64,000 nucleotides of DNA from Zygnema cylindricum (taxonomy: Eukaryota; Streptophyta; Zygnematophyceae; Zygnematales; Zygnemataceae). The notes beneath the pieces are model-generated. The model was not told where the DNA came from. It searched no databases and worked only from the letters and a program-made list of their open reading frames with translations. The stretch is from contig JBBHKE010003366.1 in the NCBI GenBank assembly GCA_037447655.1, forward strand, positions 1 to 64,000, read 5' to 3'. The first letter of the stretch is position 1, and every line of letters begins with the position of its first letter. The position numbers and the translations under genes are program-made. This document shows positions 51,571 through 63,622 of the stretch, in pieces.

Positions 51571-54215
51571 GGTATGTCCCCATGTGCATAAGTAAGGGCT
51601 TTTTTTTTCGTTTTGCTGTTAAACTTAGCGCCGTACTGCCTAAGTTGCAACCGTACGAAGGAATCGCAAATTTGTAAAGTACAATTTGCGTCATCCCGCG
51701 AACATAAAATGTACGAAAATTTGTCGTCTTGTGTAATTCGACACACGGCGACGACAAAAATTTTCATCTTCAAACCTATCTTTAAAACAAATCGGCAATG
51801 TGTTTTAAAGCTAGGTGTTTTCGATGAACAAATAGCAACATATATTTGCACGTGCCGTAATTTTCGAAAATTTTCATACAATTTCTAAGGACAAAGAAAA
51901 GTACAAAATTTGCTATGATTTGTCCGTTTGCGTTAAATACGACGATGACAAGTACACAATTTGTTTGGTTTTGTCCGTTTTCGTTCAATACGGATTTTTT
52001 GTTTGCAGGGGTCTCAAAATTCTGATGCCATTTCACGTCGACCGAACTGGTGACGCAAAGGCAAAGCGCATCTTCTTCAACCGTGAAACCGCACAGGCTG
52101 GAAAGCGGTTCCAAAAAATAACGTTTGACAACACAGATTGTAGATGTTGACAACCGTCACAGGTATTGTCGACGTATATAATCGTCACAAGCGTAAGTTA
52201 CGATTTCGTCCTTACAGACATAGGGACACTTGAACACCGGGTCCGGCGGATCCGCGCTAAAATACAAAGTAATTTCGCTAAGTTACAAGTACATGGGGAC
52301 ACACCCTTAATACAGTTTTTCTCCGTACACACTTGTCGGATTGTGGATCTGACGGTGACGATTGAGAGGTAAGATTCTCAGCTTCCGATTGGCGGTCTCA
52401 AACTGAAAATCCTACAAGTGTGTACGGAGAAAAGATGTTTAAAGCGGCGAAAAAATATTAACACTAATAGCGATACACGGTGTACTTTGACAACTCAGCA
52501 TTTTATTGTATTCTTGTTAACGTATTTGGAGCGTTGATTTGATAGTTTTGAGATTAAACCTTTTCCTGTATTTTCTGCATTTGTTGCTTTGCTCTGTTTT
52601 ACTCTCAATTTCTAATCCATCTCTATATCACTATTTTGAACGTAAATGTAACATTACCACCTAAACGTTCGTAGCTCAATTGATTGTTTGCTTGTTACTA
52701 TCTTTTACATTTAATGTTCTATAACACTATATCCATCTTTATCCTTATTCTGACGCCTCGTAATCATGGCAACCTCAGACAATGATGTTGTCATCGGCAG
52801 CATACATTTTGGGGGCTATAGATTAGACCATAGTAGTATGAGGCTAATATGGCTGATATAGTTTTGAGTTTTTAAATGAATAGTGGTTACCAAGCCTTTG
52901 AATGAAGTATGGTAGAGATCATTGGCAACCCTCTCAAGTTTCTTAAATGGTGACAAAAAAATAGTTATATTAGAGAAAGCTTAACTTAGAACCATGATTT
53001 TTTTTCTCTCTTTAAAAAGGTAGTATTGCTTTCTCAAAAAGACAAATATCATGAGCCACAATTTTTTCACAGTTGAGCAAAAGATACAAATAATAAAACT
53101 ACAAATTTACTATGTTTGAAGTTAACGTAGGGAATGGATTTTCGGTCGCTCTTGGTATGGTGAACGTTCAAAGAAATGTTCTCAACAGCTTGAGATTAAT
53201 GCTTTTGTCATTTGATAGAAAAAAAATAGCACGGATGTAAACTTGATGGACTGTGTGCGTCTCTTTCTTTCTTTGCACTTTCATATCAGGTAATCATACC
53301 TTCCTACATAACCTGTTAGTTTTTCTTCTCGTTTATTTCTTTATGAGGAATATCTCATATGACCTCGAGAATTTTCTTTTAATTTTCTTCTCGTTATTAG
53401 AAACCTTAACATGGAACAATGATCGACACTTTGGATGCTTTTTGTATTTGCTCCTAAAACAAATTATCAATAGTGACAACCTAAGGAGAGAAGTCCAGAT
53501 GTTAGCTATACACAACCGTTAACATGGTGCATAACTCCAAAACACACGTGTGCAAATTATTGACTTACACACATTTTTTTCTACTTCGAACATTGTTCCG
53601 TACTTATCTTTTTCTAATTGTTCGAGGTGCAGATATGTTGTGAACAACAAATAGAAACAACTCAAGTACAAATAAATCAGTAGTATAATGACAAGCTACT
53701 CTTGTCACACGTAGAACACAATTGACATATGGACCTTTGTCAACAGATAAAACAATGCTTTGTGGCCTAAAAGTTTTTTTTTTGGCTCGTGAGTCTATGT
53801 AAATTGTAAATTCTTGTTATTTTTTAACAACAGTTTAGTTGTCTAATCAGAAGCTGATAAACTTTCTTTTATTTTTCCAATCTCAATGTGTATTAATTAA
53901 TCAGCTTGACGAGCCCATTCGAGCATTTTGTCGAGGATATGTGCAATTTTTTATTAGTGCTTTAATTGAGTTAACATTTTTTCTTGCTAGTTTTTGGTTT
54001 AATGTACAAGCATAGTTTTTCAATTAAATGTTGAAAACATTTAATGGTTGCGCTCACAAATACCTATCCTTTACAGTGAAAAGGACAGGTTGAAAAATGC
54101 ACACGCAAAACGATCACGATACAATACCTTTCATATCGATACATAATGTCATATGTCACCAATAGTGTACGATACGTATCGTAGAAAAACATGATATCCA
54201 GATATCGTCAATACG
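51571..54215. other. Non-coding, one degenerate hairpin MITE at 52317-52484
   Basis: CCGTACACACTTGTCGGATT to AAATCCTACAAGTGTGTACG forms a hairpin, followed by a right family-B end ACTAATAGCGATACACGGTG. The left end is missing. No gene recognised in the rest. Confidence 0.55.
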
Positions 54216-54221
54216 ATGCAC

Positions 54222-54440
54222 ATCACTATTGGTGTTAATTATTTTTTCGCCACTTAAAACATTTTTTTTCCGTACACACGTTTCCGATTTTCAATTTGAA
54301 ACCGCCAATTGGAAGCTGAGAATATTACCTTTCAATCGCAACCGTCAGATTGAAAATCCGACAAGTGTGTACGGGAAAAATATATTTTAAGTGGCAAAAA
54401 AAACATTAACACTAATAGCAGCGATACACAGTGTATTGTA
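54222..54440. mobile_element. MITE (family B) with nested hairpin
   Basis: TCACTATTGGTGTTAATT on the left, AACATTAACACTAATAGC on the right, enclosing CCGTACACACGTTTCCGATT and AATCCGACAAGTGTGTACGG. It matches the copy at 38011. Confidence 0.7.
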
Positions 54441-54791
54441 CAGTACAGGAGCAGAAGAACTGAACATGCTGTACCCTAAAAGCCACCCTGGCGAACACAG
54501 AATCTGCTCAATTGTAAATTTCCGCAGAGACGATTTTTGCTTCGCGTAGGTAGTTGTAAAAAAATGTACATTTAAAGTACATTTTCGTACAAGCTACGTA
54601 CCTTTAAGTTTAGATTTGACGGTCAATCCGTCAAACAACTTTGACTGGCGAAATGTTGTAACGGTGGTTTAAAAAGTGTCCCGGTTGCGAACGTCGACCG
54701 TCATAAAAAAAATAGCAATTCACACGGCCGGCGCAAGTTTACTGTAACAGAACTGCGGCAGCCACATATAAATAAAAATGGCTGCGCGCTT

Positions 54792-55335
54792 GTACACCGC
54801 CAATCGTTATTAGCGTGTAAGTTTTTTTACCGTATAAAAATAATTACCGTGGTGTACGCTATTTATGAATTTGAAAATTTTGGAAAAAATCATACATTCT
54901 AATTGTTTGGTTATGGTAATTTGGATCTTTGAAAAAAAAACTGTCGGTCGCAAACATGCTTACACTAATATAGTTCTCCGTACAAAACCTGACAAATCAT
55001 ACACAAATCGTACATTCACACGGTCGAAACGCGGCTGTCGGACGAATATGTGCGAGCGGGATTTTTTACGACCTGGTTTTTTTTCCTTTTTAGAACGCAC
55101 ATTCTCATGCGTCCACGGTTACTAAAACTAATTTATTGTACTTTTTAACTTAAAAGGTACATTTCTGTACGGTCTGACACTGACCGTACACCACTCTATT
55201 TAAGAGACAACGTACTGAAAATAACCCTAAATAGAATAAAGAAAAAAATAGAATGAACTACACTAATGGAGAATTAAAAAAAAAAAAGCGGGACGGGATT
55301 AGCGTACACAACGCTAATAGCGATTGGCGGTGTAC
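54792..55335. mobile_element. MITE (family B terminal repeats), 544 bp
   Basis: GTACACCGCCAATCGTTATT on the left and AATAGCGATTGGCGGTGTAC on the right; 24 of 25 terminal bases pair. No coding capacity. Confidence 0.8.
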
Positions 55336-57798
55336 TGTAGTATTAGCAGTACTAAAAAAGAAATGGACTAAAATCTGACACGTCTCCTTGCACTAAAGTA
55401 TGATTATTAATTAAAACCGTCAACTTTTCAAATAATGTTCTCGTGAAATCCGTAAATGTCAACTTTCAATGTAAATGTGAATTTTGGTCCGTGAAGTTGA
55501 CGGTCGTCCAATGTTTCATTGCGCAAAACCTGCAACTGTCAAATTTATTGCCGGTGGGATCTGCGTGCGGCAGTCTTTTCAACCGCGGCAGTCGCAAAGT
55601 AATTTTATATTTTTTTTCAACCGTGACAGCCGCGAACCTCAAGGCTGTCCCCCGCGGTCGTCGTTTTTTCCCGAAACATCCGTCAAAACCTCATACTGGG
55701 CAAATTGTCGCCTGAAAGCCCGTTTAAACGTACGAATTTCTCCGTAGACGCATGAAAATTAACAATTGTAAAACTAAAACCAGAAAACTTGTAGAATAAA
55801 TGAGCTAAAACTTATCAGCTACAGTACATTAAATGTTTTCATTCAAAGTATACATAGAATTTGTACATACCTAAATCTTGGACTTTCATGAAAAAAAAAT
55901 AAAAAAACTAAATTAAAAGTGTCTTGTTACAAACTAATATAATTGTAGAAACGGGTGTGTTTAAACCCATATAAAAGGTAGTGTTCCAAAGAAAATTCAA
56001 AAATCGATAGGGGCTAATAATTGCAATTTTTAGGTTCAATGCACAACAAAAGCAATAACCAAAAAACAGTCATTCCGGTTCGATACGCTACTTTCATAAA
56101 AGGAGTTGCGTACTTTACTTAAAACTTAATTTTGTATTCATATGAAGTACATGAGAAAAGGGATGTAAAATTGATTTATACCTTTAAAAAAATGTTGAGT
56201 TTGAATCTACTCAAAAGGGTCTAAAGATCTCTTGACTGAATAAGGAAAAAAAAATGAATGTCAATCATATATAAAAAGTATAAATGTGCAAGCTCAACTT
56301 CAACATGTACATATAAAGTATACAAGATTTTAAAGTGTTAAGCAATATCAAATACAAAAAAAAATGGATTTGTATGAAGTACATTGCAAAAACATATACT
56401 GAAAGTATATAGGTGAAACCTATATGGAGTGTTGACCTTGGAGAGTTCTGACGACAAACACGTGAATAAATACCAAATCAATATGGCTCTCAACCATCAC
56501 GATGTGCCGAGGACGAAGTGTCCTTACATTGTCCTTGGGCTTCGAAAATAGTGACCTATTTGAGAAAATCGCCTTGTGATGCATCTCCAGATTACGACGA
56601 CGTGGACTTTGATGTACGAGGAATGTGACGGTGTCTCACATGATCAATGTGTTCCAATGGGGTGGACCGATCGTTGTGGGTCCAAAAGCTCTTGGTTTCG
56701 TGGTAATTGTGAAAAGGGCAAGCCATTCGGAGAATTTTGCTCATAGGAATGGTAAACCACGGGACTTTTAATAAGGTGGAAAAGTGGAGACCCAAGGATA
56801 GCAAGCCCAAGAGAAGAAGTACTTAGAGTGGAAAGAAAGAGGAAGAGGAATATGAGGACGGTTGGCATGACTTATGTGTGCCATCGGGGTGGACCAGTTG
56901 TCTTGTGCCCATACCCTTTGTTGACGATCACATTCCGACGAATCTCGTTGGGACACTGACAAGTCTCTTAAAAATATAATATTTTGAAGCATCTTTAGTC
57001 CAAAAGGTAATACTCGTACTCTAAAAAGGAACACTAGTTCATTTGGTGTTGCCCATGGTTAATCTCACACCCGTGGTTATGGGAGCGTCATTTGACCTTC
57101 CCAATTTACCATTGACTGGGACAACCATGAGACGTGAGGATAGCGAGCCTCAAAGAAAGAAGGGGCGCGTTGGAGTGGATAACAAAAATGAAAATAAAAA
57201 ATGTCCTCTTCCTAAACCTTCGTCCAATAGGACGATGTGGAGTCTCATAGAGATTTTTACCATGAGTATTGACCATTAGACGGGCGACGACATTGTGTCT
57301 TCGCCTCGATGTTTTTATCGAGAGGCGATTAAATTGGAGCGACGGTAAAGGTTAGAGAAATGAAAAAGGCGACGATAACGCGTTGTCGTCTGAACGTTGG
57401 AAGTTTCGAAATACGACTGCGTGCCAGTTTGACGCTAGGACGTCGGTTAAATCATAAATGCAAAAAACATCGTGCATGTAAAAAACAACAAACAAGTGAC
57501 GATGCCCAATGTTCGAATTGCCCGATGTAAACGAAACGTCTAGCGCAACGTTTTGTTTCGTCGCCCCACTGCAAGAATAGTGGAACGCATCGAGGAGGCG
57601 GCGACCCCATTCTGTACCTACCCATACAATATTCAAGTAACCATCGTACTGTTCTTTACATGTGTGAATAATATTTTAGGTTATTTTTTTTTTGTGTTTT
57701 ATTGCAAAACTGGTAGCCGCGGCTTCTTCATTTTTTTTTTAAAAGCGTATGTGATGCTTCGTTATGGAGGGCACCAGCTAACCGATTAGGCGACCACG
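55336..57798. other. Non-coding, with a degenerate repeat around 56636-57210
   Basis: Blocks such as GGGGTGGACC and AGGATAGCAAGCCC recur at about 200-350 bp spacing. No gene or domain recognised. A hairpin TCGCCTCGAT...ATCGAGAGGCGA lies at 57301-57329. Confidence 0.5.
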
Positions 57799-57928
57799 TA
57801 CCTCTCGTCGCCGTGAGCCTCCACTAGTTACGGCCACCACGGAAGAGTTAGCGAAACAACATGTACCTCTCGTCGCCGTGAGCCTCCTCAAGTTACGGCC
57901 ACCGCGGAAGAGTTAGCGAAACAACATG
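57799..57928. repeat. 65-bp tandem duplication
   Basis: TACCTCTCGTCGCCGTGAGC starts at 57799 and again at 57864, with few differences over the 65 bp. Confidence 0.9.
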
Positions 57929-57953
57929 AGGCGGCAACCCTCTTAGTAATTGG

Positions 57954-59632
57954 ATGCGAAAGAGGAAGGAGGGAAGGGAAGGAAAAGGTGCATTTGATGA
58001 GGTGAGTAGGGAAGAGGAAGTAAAAGATGTGGAGGGAATGGAAGAAAGGGCCTCCAATGAAGTGAGGGAGGAAAGTGATGCACGAGGAAGATTAGATAGG
58101 AGGAAGAGGAGAGATAAAAGGAAAGTGAGGAGGGTTGACGACAGTGAGAACGAGGAAGAAGGTGAGGTGGGGAGGGAAGATAAGACATTACGAGAGGAGG
58201 GGGAGGGAAGTGAGGTACGGGGAGGAGTTGGTAGGAGGAGAAGAGTAAAAAGAGGAGTTAGGAGAGTCCATGAGAGTAAGAATGAGGAAGAAGGTGAGGT
58301 GGGGAGGGATGGTAAGACATTGAGTGAGGAAGGGAGGAGAAAGGCGGCATTAGGTGAGGAACAAGGGGAAGAAGAGGCGGCGAGCGACGAAGGGGAGGGA
58401 AGTGAGATAGGGGAGGAGTTGGTAGGAGGAGGAGAAGAGTAAAAAGAAAAGTTAGGAGAGTTCATGAGAGTGAGAATGAGGAAGAAGGTGAGGTGGGGAG
58501 GGAAGGTAAGACATTGAGTGAGGAGGGAAGGGAAAAGGCGGCATTAGGTGAGGAACGAGAGGAAGAGGAGGCGGCGAGCGACGAGGGGGAGGGAAGTGAG
58601 GAACGGAAAAAGTTAGAGAAGAGGAGGGAGATAAAAAAAGGAAAACAGAAAGTTAGCGACGAGGAGTACGCCCCCTCAACTTCGTGTAGCGACGAGAGTA
58701 TTGTGGATGGCGACAAACCGCCAGAAGAAAAGCATACCTCGGAAATAGAACACCCCACGGATATTCGGGTATGGAAGAATGTGGATGAGCCGGCCACCGA
58801 GGACGATCAAAGTCCGGAAAGCGAGGGACAACAACGTGAGGACGAATACGGGGATGACGACGACATCTTTGAGGCACCTCCCACACCGAATAGGGAGAGA
58901 GGAATTGTAATGGGTATTCCGGTCCCTCAAGCTCCATACCGAGTTGAGGATCCGGATTGGTTTTTTCCTCCTCCCACGGGAGAGGAAGAAATGGACAGTT
59001 TTGTCCCTCGGGCCGATCACTATATTCCGGTTGCGGAATGGCCGGAACATTGGAGGTACGGTGAACCACGGTCTCTAAACCCCAGAAATAATCCCCATCC
59101 GGAAATTCTCGACATACCCCCGGATGTCACCGCTCATCCGACATGGCTTTTCATCGCACGTGAAGACCGAGGCTCGACGTTTGCCCACATACGGCAATTT
59201 GATCCGGCGGATCCACGGCTAACGTGGATTGTTCACGACGACCACGGTTTTCGGGTGAATGTTCCTGAGTTATTACGGCTTCACCATCCGTGGGACCCTC
59301 GACTATACACCGTCCTAAAGTATTGTCGAAGAACTCCCAAGGTAATGGCTCTCCGAGAGGCTCGTACCACGGTTCTACATAAGTTCCGAAATGTGGAAGT
59401 GAGACGATCCCGTCTTTGTGAAATCCCAAGGGTTCCTCGTCCGATTACCCCCCCTCCACCACCGAGAGAAGAGGACTTAGCACGAATAATCGAGTCACTC
59501 ACTCGGCAATTGGCCGCCCAGCAACAACAAATGACGAGGCTCACACGGGAGTTGGCTAAAAAAAAAAGTGGTAACTGGTATGATTGTGCTTTCCTAAAAC
59601 ATTCACTTTTCTTCTTTTCTTGTCGTCGCTAA
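57954..59632 (+). pseudogene. Unrecognised acidic-repeat, proline-rich protein with a one-base frameshift
   Basis: The N-terminal part is three internal repeats of about 130-190 bp with the motif NEEEGEVGR(E/D)xKTLxEEG, preceded by basic RRxKRKVRRV. In the third repeat GTACGGGG has become ATAGGGG (near 58408), so the frame shifts and stops at 58442. The frame reopens and runs from 58493 to 59632 (380 codons with stop). The rest has a DDDD-rich stretch, WFFPPPTGEEEMDSFVP, WPEHWRYGEPRSLNP, a PPPPPREEDL segment and a final predicted coiled coil (ARIIESLTRQLAAQQQQMTR). No known domain. GTAACT at 59572 could be a splice donor. The position just before a transposase suggests an accessory protein of the same transposon. 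Confidence 0.5.
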
Positions 59633-59737
59633 CCCAGCCACGTTTATTGAATTTGCATTTTATTTTGTTGTGTTTGTTGACATAGCAACGATGGCGCCTC
59701 CTTGGTTAACCATAACTTTCTTAGAGTTCTCTTCTAC

Positions 59738-59865
59738 AGCGACGAGTGATAAATTAGCCACGACAACTTATCGTCGCTGAATTAGTGACGACAACTGATC
59801 GTCGCTGAATTAGCGACGACAGCTGATCGTCGCTGAATTAGCGACGACAACTTATCGTCGCTGAA
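59738..59865. repeat. 28-bp repeat whose units are hairpins
   Basis: Four to five copies of GCGACGACAACTGATCGTCG plus CTGAATTA. GCGACGA and TCGTCGC pair within each unit around a 7-base loop. It lies between the acidic-protein frame and the transposase. Confidence 0.9.
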
Positions 59866-59957
59866 AACAATTTGTAGATGTAATGTTTTACACTTAATAT
59901 TTTTATCTTCACTAATTTTTTATTTTTTTTTGCTCCAATTGCAGAATACCAAAAGGC

Positions 59958-61670
59958 ATGCCGGCGGTGGGTAGAAAGGCAAATGATCCTAAGAGGGATA
60001 AGGGAAACTACAACCACTCTATCTTCTTCTAGGTTTGGAAAGAGAAGCGTGGCGGTGACGAAAGCGTTACCAGGAGGGGTAGGAAAGAGTTAAAATGGGT
60101 GGAAAAGGTTCACGAGGAATTAGTGGATGAATTCTACCGGTTCCGAAAGGCGGGCATGAAGATGTCGGCGGTCATTGTGGGAAATATGGCGTGTTACATC
60201 ATTAAGCGGATGAAGAAGGCTGGTGCGCCGGAATTTATCAACGCAAATGGTGGTGAGTTTAAGGTAAAAATCTCAAAGCGATGGATACAACGCTTTTTAG
60301 AAAAGCATAGCATTGTAGTCCGAGCTCAAAAGGGCAAACTACAATTAAGTTCGGAGAAGGAGGAATACATAGAGAGATGTGTGGCATATCACATGGGAGT
60401 TTTAAAAAGGGGATTTCTTTGTGGTAAGCCTCGTACTTCCCTTCCCTTTATTGCTTTGTGTTGTATTCCGTGTTTCACTTTGTTTCTTTTTCGTGGTTGT
60501 CGAATGAATGTAAAAAAAATATTTGTTATCTTAGTAAAACCCGAATTTGTAAAATTTACAAAAGTGTGAACCAAAGTTGTTGCCTCTTTTATTATACTTA
60601 CTTATGTTTTGTTTTTTTTTTATTGTTTTTTTATATTTTGGCGGGTATTAGGTCGTTTCAACGAGGATTTGGTGGAAAACATGGACGAAACCCATTTAAT
60701 TATAAACATGGAAAAAAAAAAAACCTTGGGTTTCCGCGGCGACGAGGTCGTTAAATATGCCGACGTTGCAAGTGGTGGAGAGTCGATGACATTAATGGTA
60801 AGACTCACGGGATGAGTGAACGCAAGAATCGAGACACCAATGATAATTTTTACAAACCGCAGTCGAAGCTACCCGATACAAGGCCTTCTCGACGATGTAC
60901 CGGGTATGTTTCCTTCAATTTGACATTTTATTCATTTTCGATATTATTTTCCTTTATTTTTCAAGTATTCCTCTCTATGAAAATATGTTTGTCAATTTCC
61001 TATTGTTTTTAAGTGCTTCCTCCCTATCCCCTTCCCCTTCCCCCCCCCTCTCCCCCCCTCACTCACTCTCTCTCCCTCTCTCTCTCTCTCCCTCATGTAA
61101 CTCCCTTGTATCCTTTAATTTGTTTGATTGTAGGGGTTTGCTATCGAACCGGCCCTAAGGGATGGAACGACAAAACTGTATTCCTGCAATGGGCAGAAGA
61201 GCCGAGATCTTACGAAGGAGATCAGGATGGATGTGAAAAAATAATTTTCCTTGACAATTCCGGCGGGCACAATAATTCCGAGGAGCTGACTCGTGTGTTA
61301 CTCGAGAAGAGGACGATCCTCCATTTCTTCCCTCCGTGTGCAACACACCTCGTGCAACCCGCCTACTCCATAATTTCGAAGATTAAGGAGGTTGGGTCGA
61401 GAAAATGGGAGAGTTGGAAAATGAACGGGACTGAGAAGCAAGCGTGGTCCCTTCCGAGTGGCAAAGGTTGGTGGGAAAGCTAGTCGCGCCTGAGAAGGCT
61501 TTCTTCCTTAAGTTGGCTCGCGATTCAATTCGCGAAGTCAACACTATGAATGGACAAGAACGGGATGGGTTACGCACAGAAGGCTATGATCTGGTGTGGA
61601 TTGTCCTTGAAGGATGGTAAATGGGAGGAGAGTATGCTCACCCAAGATTTACAAGTCATCATCATGAAAT
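59958..61670 (+). pseudogene. Pogo-like DDE_1 transposase with two introns, inactivated
   Basis: Cut-and-paste transposase with a CENP-B/Tc5-like helix-turn-helix. Exon 1 (59958-60423) includes ELVDEFYRFRKAGMKMSAVI and KISKRWIQRFLEKHSI. Exon 2 (60652-60903) includes ENMDETHLIINM (first catalytic Asp), YADVASGGESMTLMVRLTG and ETPMIIFTNRSRSYPIQGLL. Exon 3 (61134 on) includes TGPKGWNDK, IIFLDNSGGHNN (second Asp), LHFFPPCATHLVQPAYSIIS, then KLVAPEKAFFLKLARDSIRE and GMGYAQKAMIWCG in other frames. Introns are GT-AG and both are in phase 1. Defects: in-frame TAG at about 60038 (or an alternative acceptor), TGA at 60813, frameshifts after about 61470 and 61555, and Tyr in place of the third catalytic Asp in QPAD. 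I recall close relatives in oomycetes. Confidence 0.82.
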
Positions 61671-61721
61671 GGCAATGCCATTTCGAGGCCGATGAGGTGC
61701 CAATCCCTTCTATATCACCAC

Positions 61722-61990
61722 TGTCGAGCGTGCCGGAAACATCGGAGGAGGGCCCACTGCCCGGGTAATTGTCATTGGAGTCCTACAAACAACCTTCCCC
61801 AAATGCGAATGCTCCCCACAACCATGCTTGTGCCCAATGATGCCAACCTTGTTCCTATGGGCATGTATGCAAAGGTGGGGATGAGTGCTTGGGGAGGGCG
61901 AAAAGATATCCCCTCTCCCCTCTCCTTCCCCCTCCTGGACGGGGGAAAGGAGGGAACCCTTAGAGGTGGAGCCGGGTCCTTGATTTATGT
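61722..61990. repeat. 265-bp dispersed direct repeat, copy 1
   Basis: TGTCGAGCGTGCCGGAAACA to GGAGCC...CCTTGATTT; over 90% identical by eye to 63190-63459. It begins where transposase homology ends. Confidence 0.9.
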
Positions 61991-63189
61991 GACTATGTGT
62001 TGGAAGCCTAACAAAAATCCTCTCAAAATCCACTATTCTGGTACAAAAGATTCTGGTAATCGACCCCGGAAGAAACCCAACCAGAGCCCCAAAAAGGACT
62101 ACCAAAGAGAGAACCCAGATGCTTCCACTCAGAAAAAAAATGAAAGTATAGAAATAAAAAAATGCTGTCTCAGAATATACAATATCACCTTGCCCTTAGA
62201 AAAATATAGAAATGAAGTTAGAATGTGGAATAATAGCAAGCGATCTCAACCTACCCCCAAAACGTAACGTGGACAACCAAAAGGAGACGAAATCTCACCC
62301 TGAAAACCCCTGAACAAGTAAGGCCTCCTTAACTCCTCAGTTTCCGCCACCTGGAACCGGCAAGACCCTTCTTGGTTTCCAACAAACACCAGTCCCCAAA
62401 CCGCCCAAAACAGGAAAGACGGTGCCAACAACCCAACCGGACTACGATATCCACAAAGGACGGATGCAAACAAAGATGACAATAGGGTCACAATCACAAG
62501 CAAAACAAAAGTTCTCCACAAGAAAGTTTGCTCGAATTTTAAGGGTTTTTCTCAGGAGACAGTACTGAAACAACAACCTGTCTCCCTCGGCCCCAAGTGC
62601 CTTATACAAGCAAAGTTTGTCCTACCGATAGTACTAAAGTCAAAGCAATACCAGGAGCCAATCACCGGCCAGGAATTGTTATCGTACAGACATAAGACAA
62701 AACATGTTGTACTAAACTCAGGGCAAAAAGTTAGGCGACTATCTCCGGCTAGATTAGACGCCACGTGGTTTTTTATGACATAATCCTAAGCAACAAAGTT
62801 CTAAATTCACGTGAAACGCCTAACTTTGACTCACATTAATAAATGCTTTACCCGGCTGGTGGACCTGAACTAACGTCCTACTGATAGCCAACAGCAAAAT
62901 CTACAAGACTATCCCAAAAGTTACGTGGCGTTCCATAATGTAGCCCCCAATGGGACAGTTGGCAACTGGTCATTTGTAACAAGATGGTAATCTTTGGAAC
63001 GGAGTAACTTTGTCATCCGGCCTCCGTTGGGCGCGAAATAAAGTGCGTTCCGTTCAGTTAAGAAAATAGAAGAATCTGGTCCGCCTGAGTGCGCTCCTTT
63101 CCCCATACTTTAATGACCGTACAGAGGAAAAAGGCCCGGGAATCCTTGGTATGATAAAAGGGGTGCCTGTGAAGCACATGAGCTTGACA
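61991..63189. other. Non-coding between the two 265-bp repeats
   Basis: No gene or domain recognised on either strand. Confidence 0.5.
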
Positions 63190-63459
63190 GCTGTCGAGCG
63201 TGCCGGAAACATCGGAGGAGGGCCCACTGCTCGGGTTATTGGCATTGGAGTCCTGCAAACAACCTTCCCCAGCATGCGAATGCTCCCTACAACCATGCTT
63301 GTGCCCAATGATGTCAGCCTTGTTCTTGTGGGCATGTATGCAAAGGTGGGGATGAGTGCTTGGGGAGGGCGAAAAGATATCCCCTCTCCCCTCTCCTTCC
63401 CCCTCCTGGACGGGGGAAAGGAGGGAACCCTTAGAGGTGGAGCCTAGTCCTTGATTTCC
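63190..63459. repeat. 265-bp dispersed direct repeat, copy 2
   Basis: Same repeat as at 61722. On the minus strand it starts immediately after a G-run, AAGAGGGGGGG (63456-63468), that could be a polypurine tract of the Ty3 element to its right, so the repeat may be LTR sequence. Confidence 0.85.
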
Positions 63460-63622
63460 CCCCCTCTTAGTCAACTGTGACTAAGACTTTGAATAATTAC
63501 CCCCCCAATTCGCAGTTCCTGCAGAACCAGAGAGCAAGGGGTTTAGGACGAGGGTCCCAAGAGGAGGGGAGACAAGATTGATGCCAACACTAGTCGCATC
63601 GATCACAGACCACTACAGAATT

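Noticed and set aside
57893-58465. Minus-strand Ser/Pro-rich frame of 190 codons
   Set aside because: Shadow of the acidic repeats on the plus strand. Its composition follows GGAAGAGG repeats.
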